Origin: Paenibacillus sp. NAIST15-1 | Lineage (GTDB): Bacteria > Bacillota > Bacilli > Paenibacillales > Paenibacillaceae | Direction of reading: 5' to 3' | Assembly (NCBI RefSeq): GCF_001894745.1 | Contig: NZ_BBYF01000005.1 | Span: 62,001-126,000, forward strand | Length of the DNA: 64,000 nucleotides | Part shown: positions 16,958 to 25,548 of the stretch, piece after piece | Layout: every line of letters starts with the position of its first letter | Position numbering within the stretch: position 1 is the stretch's first letter | Made by a program: the position numbers and the translations under genes | Notes under the pieces: model-generated | Database searches by the model: none | Seen by the model: only the letters and a program-made list of their open reading frames with translations | Told to the model about the DNA's origin: nothing

Positions 16958-16986
16958 GGGATACGATGTAGGTCGTATCCCTTTTT
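16958..16986 (+). terminator. Leader terminator 1
   Basis: Perfect 9-bp stem GGGATACGA / TCGTATCCC with loop TGTAGG, followed by five T. It is followed by no gene for 115 bp, so it acts within the leader. Confidence 0.85.
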
Positions 16987-17013
16987 GATTATAAGCCGAC
17001 TTTTGGCTTGTCG

Positions 17014-17060
17014 CCGCGAAACAGCAGCTTCTTAGGAGGCTGCTTGTTCGCGGTATTTTT
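17014..17060 (+). terminator. Leader terminator 2
   Basis: Stem CCGCGAA + GCAGC against GCTGC + TTCGCGG with a bulge, then TATTTTT. It ends 42 bp before the GTPase start codon. Confidence 0.75.
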
Positions 17061-17101
17061 ATGCCCAAAAACAACATTAATTTTAGGAGAGGATCGGCTC
17101 A

Positions 17102-18169
17102 ATGATTGATTTAAAACAATACGGCTATATCGAAGCCGAGACGCCGCCGATAGGATTAATACCCGGAAGGGTTACGGAACTTCAGCGGGACCAATATACC
17201 GTCATCACCGAACAAGGAGAAGTGACGGCTGTATTGAAGGGTGCATTCTACCACTCTGTGGGGACTCGAGAGGAGTTTCCGTGCGTTGGCGATTTTGTTT
17301 TTCTACAATACAACGAAAGCGGCGCTTCGCGCATTGCCAAATTGCTGCCTCGCCGCTCGAAATTTTCCCGCGCTGATTATTCGGGACACGCAGCAGGGTA
17401 TGCCAAAACCATACTGGAACAAGTCGTAGCAACGAATTTTGATTACGTATTTATCGTGTCGTCCCTAAACTGGGATTTCAAGGTCAGCCGCATCATGCGC
17501 TATCTGACACAGACACGGCAGAGTGGTGGCCAGCCTGTCGTAATTTTAACAAAAGCTGACTTGGCTCCGGATTTCAGTGCATCGTTAGCTGAGGTTCAGA
17601 AAATCGCCCCTGGTGTGCCGGTACACGCAGTTTCCAGTCATACCGGGAGTGGCTTAGACGGGTTGAGTGAATATCTGCAACCTGGGAAAACCGTGGTATT
17701 CCTCGGCATGTCCGGCGTGGGAAAATCCTCGCTGGTAAACGCCTTGATGAATCAGGAAGTAATGACTGTCAATGCTATCCGCGAGACTGACAGCCGGGGG
17801 CGGCACACAACAACGCATCGCCAGCTTTTTATGCTTCCTTCAGGCGCGATGGTTATTGATACGCCGGGAATGCGTGAACTTGGGTTGTTCGGTGCGGACG
17901 ACGGGATCAGCGCGGGATATCACGATGTGGAGGATTTATTCACACAGTGTCGCTTCAGTGACTGCCGCCATCAGACGGAACCAGGCTGCGCAGTTCTTGC
18001 CGCTCTTGCCGATGGATCATTGGCGCCAGAGCATTGGGAGCGTTACCTTGTACAGAAGCGTGAAAACAAGTTTGTGGATGATAAAACGGGGTATCTCATA
18101 AATAAACGGGCGTGGCAAAAGTCGATTGCCATGCAGCATAAGGGTAAAAATGGAGGACACAAGAAATGA
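17102..18169 (+). CDS. rsgA: RsgA/YjeQ-like circularly permuted GTPase (paralog)
   Basis: 355 residues. An N-terminal OB domain (IPGRVTELQRDQYTVITEQGEV) is followed by a GTPase with permuted motifs: the G4 motif LTKAD (about 149) comes before the P-loop GMSGVGKSS (about 202) and the G3 motif DTPGM (about 252). A zinc knuckle (CRFSDCRHQTEPGC) follows. RsgA assists late 30S subunit maturation. Paenibacilli normally have a housekeeping rsgA in the prpC-prkC region, so this copy, next to an APH-like kinase and behind an attenuator-like leader, is probably a specialised paralog. A role in ribosome protection or antibiotic response is inference. The next gene overlaps by 4 bp. Confidence 0.9.
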   Translation: MIDLKQYGYIEAETPPIGLIPGRVTELQRDQYTVITEQGEVTAVLKGAFYHSVGTREEFPCVGDFVFLQYNESGASRIAKLLPRRSKFSRADYSGHAAGYAKTILEQVVATNFDYVFIVSSLNWDFKVSRIMRYLTQTRQSGGQPVVILTKADLAPDFSASLAEVQKIAPGVPVHAVSSHTGSGLDGLSEYLQPGKTVVFLGMSGVGKSSLVNALMNQEVMTVNAIRETDSRGRHTTTHRQLFMLPSGAMVIDTPGMRELGLFGADDGISAGYHDVEDLFTQCRFSDCRHQTEPGCAVLAALADGSLAPEHWERYLVQKRENKFVDDKTGYLINKRAWQKSIAMQHKGKNGGHKK

Positions 18170-19182
18170 ACAACCATGATGAAATGTTTGTAAAGCCCGA
18201 AATACTGGTGCTTGTTGTGAGTAGAATGCTCGGCAAGACGATAATCCGCGCAGATTATCAACTTAAAGAGTTGCAAGGCGGGACAGTAGGAGATGTTCGG
18301 CTTGTAACGGGCATGGCTGAAACTTCCGACGGTGAAAATCTGCCGTATAAGGTAGTTTGGAAAACACAGAAAAAATGGGAGCGTTATGGTGATCCGGATT
18401 CATGGCGAAGGGAATACGATCTCTATGCATCGGATTTCAACAAGGTTTTCTTCGATTCGTTCCGTTGTCCGGAGTGTTATCACGCCGAAATAAATGGCGA
18501 TGAGATACAGCTATGGATGGAATATATTGATGGTGTGTCAAGTTTAAATCTGACCTCCGAAATGTATGAACGTGCAGCCAAGGAATTGGGGCGGTTTCAA
18601 GGCAAGCTGTACGCTGAACAACCAAACGTATTGCAGAATTTGACCAATTTAAGCAAGGTTGAGTTTACAAAAAACTACTATCTGCGGTATCGGTCATGGA
18701 ATGTTTTGTATGATTACATACGCTCCGATGACTGCGAAATCCCGAAGCACCTATGTAAAATGCTTATAGACTTAGATAACAATTCGGACGAAATATTCAG
18801 TCGCATTGAAAAGCTGCCAATCGTGCTTTGCCATAGAGATTTTTGGGTGGCAAACATATTCTGCTCGGAGAGTAAAATCGTACTGATCGACTGGGATACC
18901 GCCGGATGGGGGCATATGGGCGAGGATATCGCGAGTTTAATAGCGGACGAAGCGGATGTCTGTCATATGGTTGAATACTACCAAAGATGCGTTCCGGCGT
19001 ATTACAGGGGTTTTTCGGAATATGCGGATGTGTCCCACAACTCCGATCATTGTGTTTATGAACTAATCCTTGTTATGTTCGGATACAGGCTTGTGGAGTG
19101 GTATAAATTCGCTGAGTCGCCCGAAGATAAATCAATGCACCTTAATACCTTGCAAAAAATCTATGAGATGAGAAATTTGTAG
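18166..19182 (+). CDS. APH-family phosphotransferase
   Basis: 338 residues. The catalytic segment is VLCHRDFWVANIFCSESKIVLIDWDTAGWGHMGEDIASL: H-R-D with the downstream N and the metal-binding D in IDWD are the APH signature, with R and W replacing the usual G and L/H residues. The N-terminal lobe is variable. The ATG overlaps the GTPase stop (ATGA), so the two are translationally coupled and share the leader. The substrate is unknown; co-regulation with a ribosome-associated GTPase hints at an antibiotic that hits the ribosome. A terminator follows at 19196-19250. Confidence 0.85.
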   Translation: MNNHDEMFVKPEILVLVVSRMLGKTIIRADYQLKELQGGTVGDVRLVTGMAETSDGENLPYKVVWKTQKKWERYGDPDSWRREYDLYASDFNKVFFDSFRCPECYHAEINGDEIQLWMEYIDGVSSLNLTSEMYERAAKELGRFQGKLYAEQPNVLQNLTNLSKVEFTKNYYLRYRSWNVLYDYIRSDDCEIPKHLCKMLIDLDNNSDEIFSRIEKLPIVLCHRDFWVANIFCSESKIVLIDWDTAGWGHMGEDIASLIADEADVCHMVEYYQRCVPAYYRGFSEYADVSHNSDHCVYELILVMFGYRLVEWYKFAESPEDKSMHLNTLQKIYEMRNL

Positions 19183-19195
19183 ATCCTGTCTAATA

Positions 19196-19250
19196 AATCC
19201 TTCTGCTATGGAAATGGCATACGCCTACTTCGTAGCATTAGGATTTTTTT
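19196..19250 (+). terminator. Terminator of the rsgA-APH unit
   Basis: AATCCTTCTGCTA pairs with TAGCATTAGGATT (one mismatch) across a 25-nt loop, followed by seven T. Confidence 0.8.
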
Positions 19251-19525
19251 GTTCAGGCAAGAACATTGCCGACATTCATGATGAAATGAATCAATCGATT
19301 TGTCAATAGAAACTTACAGCTTATGTTGCGAGTTTGTTTTTTTATTAAAAGCAGAATAAAGATGGAATTGAAGCAATAGAGATAAACGGTGTTATTTAAC
19401 AAATGTAAAAAAGTGGAATGTAATAGTATCATTATAGTCTGAAATCCATTTATTACTTACCAAGATGGATACGCCAGCAGTAAATGCTAGCTATGCATAA
19501 ATTTCATTTGTTCTAGGAGGATTTG
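19251..19525. other. Intergenic region before the M60 peptidase gene
   Basis: AT-rich, no open frame with a ribosome binding site except that of the next gene (TAGGAGG at 19514-19520). No hairpin or known motif was recognised. Confidence 0.6.
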
Positions 19526-21808
19526 ATGAGAAAACTCAAGAAGTCACTTCAGGTTTTATCTCTTACGGTGGTAACAGCGGTTGTAGTAGCTGGCTCGCCA
19601 TCTTGGGCACTAGCCCAAACTTCAGAGCCAGTCACCACACCAACAGAGCCAGTCATCACACCAACGGAGCCAGTCATCACACCAACAGAGCCAGTCATCA
19701 CGCCAACAGAGGAAGCCATTACAGAGCTAAATAATCTTCTTGTTCAGCGAAATTTTGAAGTAAAAGCGCTTGGAGATATATGGGCGGAAGGCGACCGAGA
19801 ACGTAGATTCATAAATGCTCGAAAAATATATCAGCCAACAGGTTTATATGCAAAACCCAATGAACAAATTAAGATTGAAGTTTCAGGTGACAAACCAATT
19901 ACAGCGGTTATTGGAATACATCGTCATGATAAAGAATGGGCGCTTTTTTATCCATTACAACCAGGCATAAACACAATGACCTCACCAAATGGCGGTTTGT
20001 TATCATTTGATAACAGCAACAATGAAGGTAGTATTAATGTAAATGTAGTGAGCGGGGGGAGTCCTGTTCCATTCTTTGTATTAGGCAAGAATACAAATGC
20101 GGATTGGCAGGCAATGATGAATGCATATCCTAATGCACCTTCTGTTGTTCTTCAATCAGAAAGAGCTCTCTTTGTCTTCTATTATGCTACTGCTAGAGAT
20201 CATATCTTGAATCAAGACCCAACTACTCTTTTACAGACTTATGATAAGTTTATTACAGCACAGGATCAAATATCTGGACTATCTAGTTCTGATTCTGATC
20301 CTAGGCATCGGTTAGATAGGCATTTGATTGGCTTTATTGAATCAGAAAATACCATACCAGGAGCGTATGCATATGCAAATTGGGATGGGGCAATTATGCC
20401 TAAAGATACTGGAGCAAGTGCCGATGCTTTAGACCTTACAAGAACGGGTTGGGGGCAGTATCATGAGGCAGGTCATCTGAGACAACAAGCACCTTGGAAT
20501 TGGGATGGGATGACTGAGGTTAATGTAAATATATATTCTATAGCCGCTAAGAAGGCTCTTAAGCCTACTGAACCTGCAAGATCCCCAGGCGAGTACTTAG
20601 CTGCTTTCACGTTTGTAGATCAGCCAACCAAGAATTTTGCAGACTCTAATTCAAAATTAGAAATGCTGTGGCAGCTTAATCTTGCTTTTGGGGATAACTT
20701 CTACCCACAGTTACATCGATTATATCGTGAGATGGAAAAAACTGATCTGCCAACTACAGATGATCAGAAAAAGCAGGCATTTATTCTCAACACTTCAAAA
20801 GTAGCTCACTATGACTTGACGCCTTTCTTTGATAAATGGGGTTTACCTGCAACAAATGACACAAAAAACAAGATTAATGCATTGGGTTTACCTCTTCTAA
20901 CCGCACCAATTTGGTTTGGGTCAGATTATAACATCATTAAACCGACTGATGGAATGGATAAGGTAAAAGGTATTGGGGGTATCATTGCCGCAACAGCAAA
21001 TAGCGAAGAGACTTCACAGGGTAATGCCGCAGTATATGCATTTGATGGAGATACAAAAACTATCTGGCACAGTGCATGGAATAACCCAAATCAGTTTCCT
21101 TATCATATTACAGCAAAGTATGTAAATCCTACAACATTCACCAAGCTAACCTATCTACCACGACAAAGTGAAGAAAATGGAATTATTACAAAATATAGAA
21201 TCCTAACTAGTCTTGATGGAGTATCCTTCAATGAGGTTGCCACAGGCACTTGGGCAAAGGACAAAACAGAAAAGACAGCCACTTTCACACCTACTCTTGC
21301 CAAATATGTTCGACTTGAAGTACCTCAAGGTGGTGGCACAAATGGTTTTGCATCTGCAAGTGAGATTAAACTCTTTGAAGCACCACAACCTGTTACAACG
21401 TATCTCAGCGATATTAATTGGTTTTCTGCCACAGCAGGTTGGGGAACAGTCCAAAAAGATCGTAGTGTTGATGGAAATACACTCAAGTTAAATGACAAGA
21501 CCTATACAAAAGGTTTGGGCACACATGCTAACAGTGAAATTGTATACAAACTGAATGGGCAGTACACATCCTTTGCCGCGCTAGTTGGGGTAGATAGTGA
21601 GGTAGGTACTGTAGGTACTGTGGAGTTCAAAGTTGTTGTAGACAATCAAGTTGTATTCACTAGTGGCGTAATGAATAAAAATACAGCGGCAAAAGAGGTA
21701 AACGTTAATCTATCTGGAAAGAATGAGCTAAAACTCATTGTCACAGATGGCGGAGATGGTATAAATAGTGACCATGCCGATTGGGTAAATGCTCGTCTTA
21801 TCAAATAG
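19526..21808 (+). CDS. Secreted M60-family (enhancin-like) metallopeptidase with F5/8C and NPCBM domains
   Basis: 760 residues from the ATG at 19526 (CTAGGAGG 5 nt upstream). Signal peptide to about residue 29, then a linker of four TEPVxTP repeats. The peptidase part has an N-terminal jelly-roll-like region and the gluzincin site HEAGH (about 313-317) with the third ligand likely the E of MTEVN (about 331), as in M60/enhancin enzymes. A discoidin-type F5/8C domain (AYAFDGDTKTIWHSAW ... YVRLEV) and a C-terminal NPCBM domain (DRSVDGNTLKLNDKTYTKGLGTHANSEIVYKL) bind glycans. M60 enzymes cut glycosylated proteins such as mucins and insect intestinal mucin. The gene stands alone between two terminators. 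Confidence 0.92.
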   Translation: MRKLKKSLQVLSLTVVTAVVVAGSPSWALAQTSEPVTTPTEPVITPTEPVITPTEPVITPTEEAITELNNLLVQRNFEVKALGDIWAEGDRERRFINARKIYQPTGLYAKPNEQIKIEVSGDKPITAVIGIHRHDKEWALFYPLQPGINTMTSPNGGLLSFDNSNNEGSINVNVVSGGSPVPFFVLGKNTNADWQAMMNAYPNAPSVVLQSERALFVFYYATARDHILNQDPTTLLQTYDKFITAQDQISGLSSSDSDPRHRLDRHLIGFIESENTIPGAYAYANWDGAIMPKDTGASADALDLTRTGWGQYHEAGHLRQQAPWNWDGMTEVNVNIYSIAAKKALKPTEPARSPGEYLAAFTFVDQPTKNFADSNSKLEMLWQLNLAFGDNFYPQLHRLYREMEKTDLPTTDDQKKQAFILNTSKVAHYDLTPFFDKWGLPATNDTKNKINALGLPLLTAPIWFGSDYNIIKPTDGMDKVKGIGGIIAATANSEETSQGNAAVYAFDGDTKTIWHSAWNNPNQFPYHITAKYVNPTTFTKLTYLPRQSEENGIITKYRILTSLDGVSFNEVATGTWAKDKTEKTATFTPTLAKYVRLEVPQGGGTNGFASASEIKLFEAPQPVTTYLSDINWFSATAGWGTVQKDRSVDGNTLKLNDKTYTKGLGTHANSEIVYKLNGQYTSFAALVGVDSEVGTVGTVEFKVVVDNQVVFTSGVMNKNTAAKEVNVNLSGKNELKLIVTDGGDGINSDHADWVNARLIK
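19625..19708 (+). repeat. 21-bp tandem repeat, four units, in the M60 gene
   Basis: Four units of 21 bp starting GAGCCAGTCA encode TEPV(T/I)TP. Units differ by one to three bases, all but one silent. The copy number of such repeats can vary and would change linker length in frame. Confidence 0.9.
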
Positions 21809-21832
21809 AATTTAACTTTACTAGTAAGTGTC

Positions 21833-21870
21833 TAATAGCCCTCACCTTGTTATCGAGGTGTGGGCTATTT
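21833..21870 (+). terminator. Terminator of the M60 peptidase gene
   Basis: Stem AATAGCCCTCACCT / AGGTGTGGGCTATT with an 8-nt loop, then TTTGC. Confidence 0.75.
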
Positions 21871-21927
21871 TGCTTTTCTTTATTTTCTCTGAACAACTAA
21901 TAGGAAAGGAAATAAGGAAGATCGGGG

Positions 21928-22336
21928 ATCTACAGTCTGGATTATGTGAACCAATATCCTAACGAAGTGAGAGCGTTTATTCGGGCTGGATAGCAGTGTT
22001 CCCTCGCTGAGTGAACAGAAGATTGATTCGTCAGTGACAGAACCGATTAAATGGTTCCGCGACTTGGGCTTCGCCCGTATACAATTGAAACTGGGTGCTG
22101 ACCCTTATGATGGACTGCCTTATGATGAACAAACGAAAGAACAATTGAACATTTTGATACGCAAAAACATGTATAATACAACTCAATTAAATGAGGCAGA
22201 GAGCATGTATTTCAACTTTAATGCAACAGAACAGCAATCTTTCCCTCCTAATTTACCTGTTCTTTTCTTTGTCCAAGCGCACCACCCTGTGACGGATCGA
22301 TGGATCCCCGAACATGAGAAGCAAATAAAGGATTGA
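21928..22336 (+). pseudogene. Alpha/beta hydrolase, C-terminal remnant, copy 1
   Basis: Open sequence IYSLDYVNQYPNEVRAFI is separated by a one-base insertion (near 21986) from GLDSSVPSLSEQKIDSSVTEPIKWFRDLGF, which then continues to a stop at 22336 (VLFFVQAHHPVTDRWIPEHEKQIKD). The Y-S-L-D-Y plus GLDSSVP context resembles the helix after the nucleophile elbow in alpha/beta hydrolases. The N-terminal half with the nucleophile is missing. A second, shorter copy lies at 25777-25928. It is a decayed gene within a segmental duplication. Confidence 0.65.
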
Positions 22337-22463
22337 GATTAATCGTAGATAAAGCATATAGCCTCTTATATAATGAAACTATCTTCAAAAATGAAGGGAC
22401 TGAACTATGCGCAGATATCAATATTTTCAACCTAACTATTAAAATATAATGGAGGTAAAAGTA

Positions 22464-22994
22464 TTGATTACTGAGTTACACACAGAACGTTTACATTTGA
22501 GAAAAATGAAGATATCGGATTCGTCTAGTTTGTTTAAAATTTGGTCTGATCCGGACGTAACTAAATTTATGAATATTTGTAGTTTTACTAATGAAAATCA
22601 AGCACTGGAAATGATTAATCTCTTTGATGGTCTTTCTCAAGAGAGTAAGGCTATTCGTTTCTCCATCATTAAAAAAGAGTCCAATGAGATTATTGGTTCT
22701 TGCGGTTATAATGACTTAGATTTTGAAAATGGCAAGGCAGAGATTGGATATGACATTGCTAAATCATTTTGGGGAAGAGGGTACGCTACAGAAGCTATCT
22801 CTTCTCTGTTAGAACATGGATTTTCATCCTTAAAGCTGAATCGAATCGAAGCAAGGGTTGACCCCAGAAATGTGAATTCTATGAAGCTTTTACAAAAGCT
22901 CAACTTCCGGTTTGAAGGAACACTCAGACAATACGAGAGAGTAGACGGAAAGTTTAACGATCTCAGTATTTATTCGAAATTAATATCAGATTGA
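22464..22994 (+). CDS. GNAT-family N-acetyltransferase (RimJ/RimL type)
   Basis: 176 residues from the TTG at 22464, preferred because GGAGGTAAA lies 7 nt before it; the ATG at 22449 overlaps that site. The start ELHTERLHLRKMKISDSSSLFKIWSDPDVTKFM, the acetyl-CoA segment GYDIAKSFWGRGYATEAISSLLEHGF and VDPRNVNSMKLLQKLNF are typical of the RimJ/RimL group. These enzymes acetylate protein N-termini or small amines and some give resistance to antibiotics; the acceptor here is unknown. The gene sits between two pieces of the duplicated region and is absent from the other copy. Confidence 0.93.
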   Translation: MITELHTERLHLRKMKISDSSSLFKIWSDPDVTKFMNICSFTNENQALEMINLFDGLSQESKAIRFSIIKKESNEIIGSCGYNDLDFENGKAEIGYDIAKSFWGRGYATEAISSLLEHGFSSLKLNRIEARVDPRNVNSMKLLQKLNFRFEGTLRQYERVDGKFNDLSIYSKLISD

Positions 22995-23016
22995 TTTTAT
23001 TGAAGATATTAATAGT

Positions 23017-23050
23017 GAGGTAGGGGATTAATATGCCCCTACCTCTTCTT
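23017..23050. terminator. Bidirectional terminator, copy 1
   Basis: GAGGTAGGGG (23017-23026) and CCCCTACCTC (23036-23045) form a perfect 10-bp stem with T-rich flank. The same hairpin occurs at 25979-26014, after the second copy of the duplicated hydrolase. Confidence 0.8.
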
Positions 23051-23055
23051 ATTAT

Positions 23056-23415
23056 CAAGGCCCGAGCACAGTCCAAGCATCGTTCGGGCCATTTTTCACA
23101 TCTGGGTATTCATTTTGTGTCCACCATTTGGCTTGATACTTCACTCCGTTATAAGAAACAATGTCACCTTGAACATAAGTGGAGGAAGCGCTCCATGGAG
23201 CAGGGCAGGGGTCAACTTGAACTTGAACGGTACAAAGACAATCCCTAGGCTTGTTGCATATTGGATTGCATCAAACTCTGTTGGCAGTGTTTCGATAGGT
23301 AACCAAGGGCCGCCGTTATTACCGATCTGTATTTCGAGCAGAATAACGTCACCCGGAGATAATATTTTCTCCTTTTTATTTTCTTGAATTTTTCTGTTGC
23401 TAGCTGGACAGATAA
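23056..23415 (-). pseudogene. S8 peptidase remnant with two internal deletions (copy of 26036-27901)
   Basis: The first 170 bp are nearly identical to the 3' end of the intact S8 gene (the chitin-binding module; CCACCATTTGGCTTGATACT in both). The sequence then jumps, near 23230, to the part of the catalytic domain around ATSLGIV / FDAIQYATS and VILLEIQ. Near 23365 it jumps again to the sequence upstream of the S8 start codon (AATTTTTCTGTTGCTAGCTG in both). The fragments keep their order but about 1.5 kb is missing, so no product is expected. It shows that the hydrolase-terminator-S8 block was duplicated and then eroded. Confidence 0.85.
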
Positions 23416-23619
23416 AAGAAGCACGGATGAGTCGGAACGCAACTATCTTACAGACGAAGATCGTGTCGGGCAGCATATCTGACCTCCACCTCATGGACAG
23501 GTTGAATGAAGGAATGTGGGAGAGTTGTCTCTGTGAGACATGGGAGAGTTCAAACGGTCAACTTCTAAGGATACGTGAGCATTTAAGAGAAATGCGTTTC
23601 TACATAGAGGGAGTAAAAC

Positions 23620-23657
23620 TTGACTTTTTAAATAAATTTTTATATGCTATAGCATGT
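23620..23657 (+). promoter_or_regulatory. marR promoter with palindromic operator
   Basis: TTGACT (23620-23625) and TATGCT (23643-23648) are 17 bp apart. The palindrome ATGCTATAGCAT (23644-23655) covers the -10 element. The same 12 bases form the centre of a longer palindrome before the DoxX gene at 24328-24357, so both are probably bound by the MarR protein. Confidence 0.65.
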
Positions 23658-23787
23658 ATTTTTGTGAAAGAACATGAAACAGTATGGGTTCAATGATGTG
23701 ACTATGTGAATTGGAATCAGGTGTACTGGAGCACTGGGGTACTATAGGTAAGTCAACATTCCATAATAATAATTGGGGGGGAAAACT

Positions 23788-24216
23788 ATGGAATTGTGTA
23801 ATTTAACGGGTTTTTTGATTCACCGTACGGATGTTAAAATGACCAACTATTTTACAAAGCAATTAAAGCCCTATGAGATGACGCCAGAGCAATGGAGTAT
23901 TATCAGTGTCCTAGACGGGGATAGACCAACAACTCAAAAAGAACTTGCGGAAGCAATCGACCGAGATCAGAGCACGGTTGTTCGAATGATCCACTCGCTC
24001 GAGAAGAAGGAGATCGTCAAACGGATTGTAAATGATACAGATAAACGATCTCATAACTTATATCTGAGCGATAAAGGTATACTACTCAAATCAGAACTAC
24101 TGCCGGTTGTCATCGAAGCACACAAGCACGTGACAAGGTACTTAAGTGAAGATGAAATGCAGGTACTGGAATCTTTACTTGAAAAACTGTATGCAAGTGT
24201 TATGGATGACGGTTAG
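23788..24216 (+). CDS. MarR-family transcriptional regulator
   Basis: 142 residues from the ATG at 23788, with GGGGGG 7 nt upstream. The winged helix is seen in MTPEQWSIISVLDGDRPTTQKELAEAIDRDQSTVVRMIHSLEKKEIVKRIVNDTDKRSHNLYLSDKG, including the D-x-R wing common to MarR proteins. It most likely represses itself and the DoxX gene downstream through the shared ATGCTATAGCAT palindromes. The inducer may be an oxidant or a phenolic compound, as for many MarR-DoxX pairs; this is inference. Confidence 0.93.
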   Translation: MELCNLTGFLIHRTDVKMTNYFTKQLKPYEMTPEQWSIISVLDGDRPTTQKELAEAIDRDQSTVVRMIHSLEKKEIVKRIVNDTDKRSHNLYLSDKGILLKSELLPVVIEAHKHVTRYLSEDEMQVLESLLEKLYASVMDDG

Positions 24217-24327
24217 ATCATCTTCGTTCCACGTTACCCGAGACGGTACGCACAAGACCCGACTCTATGGTCTTACGTCTATGAAAGCTTTTAAGAAACG
24301 ATTTTGTCAAAAGAAATAAATATTTTT

Positions 24328-24357
24328 GTATATTATATGCTATAGCATATAATATAC
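24328..24357. promoter_or_regulatory. 30-bp perfect palindrome, operator before the DoxX gene
   Basis: The two 15-base halves (first half GTATATTATATGCTA) are exact reverse complements. It overlaps possible -10 sequences (TATATT, TATAAT) downstream of TTGTCA (24304-24309) and ends 21 bp before the DoxX start codon. The core ATGCTATAGCAT matches the site at 23644-23655. Confidence 0.75.
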
Positions 24358-24378
24358 TCCGAGAAAGGGGGGATTTTC

Positions 24379-24717
24379 TTGGTTATTATCATTTTGCAAG
24401 TTATTATAGGATTATTTTTTATGTTTACTGGGAGTAAGATTATTTCCGGTAAAATGGCAGATGAGTTCAAGCGTTTCGGCATGCCTCCCATCTTTAATTT
24501 TTTGACGGGATTTATTGAGATTGCATCTGCAATCGGATTATTTGCAGGTATTTGGTTTCCAATAGCGGCTGTTATTGCAGGATTTTTACTAGCGGTTACG
24601 ATGTTTGTCGCAGCCTTTACTCTTCTTGCTGTTGCTAAGGATCCTTTTCCAAAAGCAATACCGGCTATCGTACTTTGCTTATTGTCTATCATCGTCAGTA
24701 TGAATCATTTGATCTAG
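24379..24717 (+). CDS. DoxX-family membrane protein
   Basis: 112 residues starting at TTG (AAAGGGGGG 8 nt upstream). Four membrane helices, beginning MVIIILQVIIGLFFMFTGSKIISG and including FNFLTGFIEIASAIGLFAGIW, follow the DoxX/DoxD pattern of a first helix with FxxxGxxK and a second with G-x-x-E. Members are linked to thiol and oxidant stress or to quinone metabolism, but biochemical function is mostly unknown. The palindromic operator directly upstream ties it to the MarR protein. Confidence 0.88.
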   Translation: MVIIILQVIIGLFFMFTGSKIISGKMADEFKRFGMPPIFNFLTGFIEIASAIGLFAGIWFPIAAVIAGFLLAVTMFVAAFTLLAVAKDPFPKAIPAIVLCLLSIIVSMNHLI

Positions 24718-24819
24718 TCTGAAAGCTAGTGATGATAAAATCCTTCTAACTTTGCTGAAGAAATATGAATAAAGTTAAAGGAAATAATATGTAACAATTT
24801 AAGTGAGGAGTTTTTTTAA

Positions 24820-25548
24820 ATGGTTATCGATTGGTCAACAACAGCTGTGTATAACACAATAATGTCAGTTGCAACTGGTATAGGGTTATTATTAATGCTT
24901 CGATTTGAATCCCATTTAGCCAAAGGAAAAGTTGGACAACTAGAAGGTTGGGCTATAGGATTTGGAATACCCGGGTTTATATTAACGCTAACAGGAGCTC
25001 ATATGACCCTTACTTGGCCCTTGTCAAAGATTGGATTCCCATTTGATGATATTATATTTGGTGAGTCTTCTCTAGGTTTTGGGGTTCTGCTTCTGGCTGC
25101 AACCGTCTTAATATGGAGAAAATCTAATCTATATGTAAAACAAGGCATTAATATGAACGATACGAAAATAGTATCCAATACATTAAAGGCGGAATTACCG
25201 TATTTATTAAAACCAGTATCTTATTTTGCTGCAGCAATGGGGCTAGCACTCATCTCAATCGCATTTGCAGGTATTGGATTTCAATTATTTGCAGCGCCAC
25301 CAGAAGAACCAATATCAGGAGCTTTTGCTGATTATCCAATGTTGGAAGCTACTTTTATGTCAGGATTATTCGCGATTATAGGGATTGGAGCTGTATTATT
25401 TCCTTTTGCCTTAAACAAAGACGCAAATCGAAACTTTGCTAAAGTTATTAAATTCCTTTGGGCACTTGCAGGCATAGCCTTTGTTCTATTTGGAGCCATG
25501 AACTACTTTACACATATTGGATTGATTGTGAATACAATGCCCAAATAG
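24820..25548 (+). CDS. DUF981-family membrane protein
   Basis: 242 residues with six or seven membrane helices. The segment GFILTLTGAHMTLTWPLSKIGFPFDDIIFGESSLGFGVLLLAA is the characteristic part of DUF981, a family of unknown function in Bacillota and Archaea. AGTGAGGAG precedes the ATG. It lies 102 bp after the DoxX gene without a terminator between them, so the two may be co-transcribed under MarR control. A strong terminator follows at 25721-25746. Confidence 0.8.
   Translation: MVIDWSTTAVYNTIMSVATGIGLLLMLRFESHLAKGKVGQLEGWAIGFGIPGFILTLTGAHMTLTWPLSKIGFPFDDIIFGESSLGFGVLLLAATVLIWRKSNLYVKQGINMNDTKIVSNTLKAELPYLLKPVSYFAAAMGLALISIAFAGIGFQLFAAPPEEPISGAFADYPMLEATFMSGLFAIIGIGAVLFPFALNKDANRNFAKVIKFLWALAGIAFVLFGAMNYFTHIGLIVNTMPK

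Larger units (their letters stand above)
16782..17061 (+). promoter_or_regulatory. Structured mRNA leader, putative ribosome-mediated attenuator
   Basis: Between the yqeB terminator and the GTPase gene lie, in order: a ribosome binding site AAAGGAGATG; an 11-codon frame (16799-16834); a hairpin ATTCCAA...TTGGAAT (about 16855-16882); a small CGGG...CCCG stem; an AACAGTA...TACTGCTGTT stem; a strong terminator (16958-16986); and a second long terminator-like hairpin (17014-17060). A translated mini-frame followed by terminators is the layout of antibiotic-responsive leaders such as those of bmrCD, erm and ABC-F genes. Which helices are mutually exclusive was not worked out. Confidence 0.6.

Noticed and set aside
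19625-19708. Four regular 21-bp repeats as a possible CRISPR array.
   Set aside because: There are no spacers, the units are adjacent and in frame with a protein, and they encode a Thr-Pro-rich linker.
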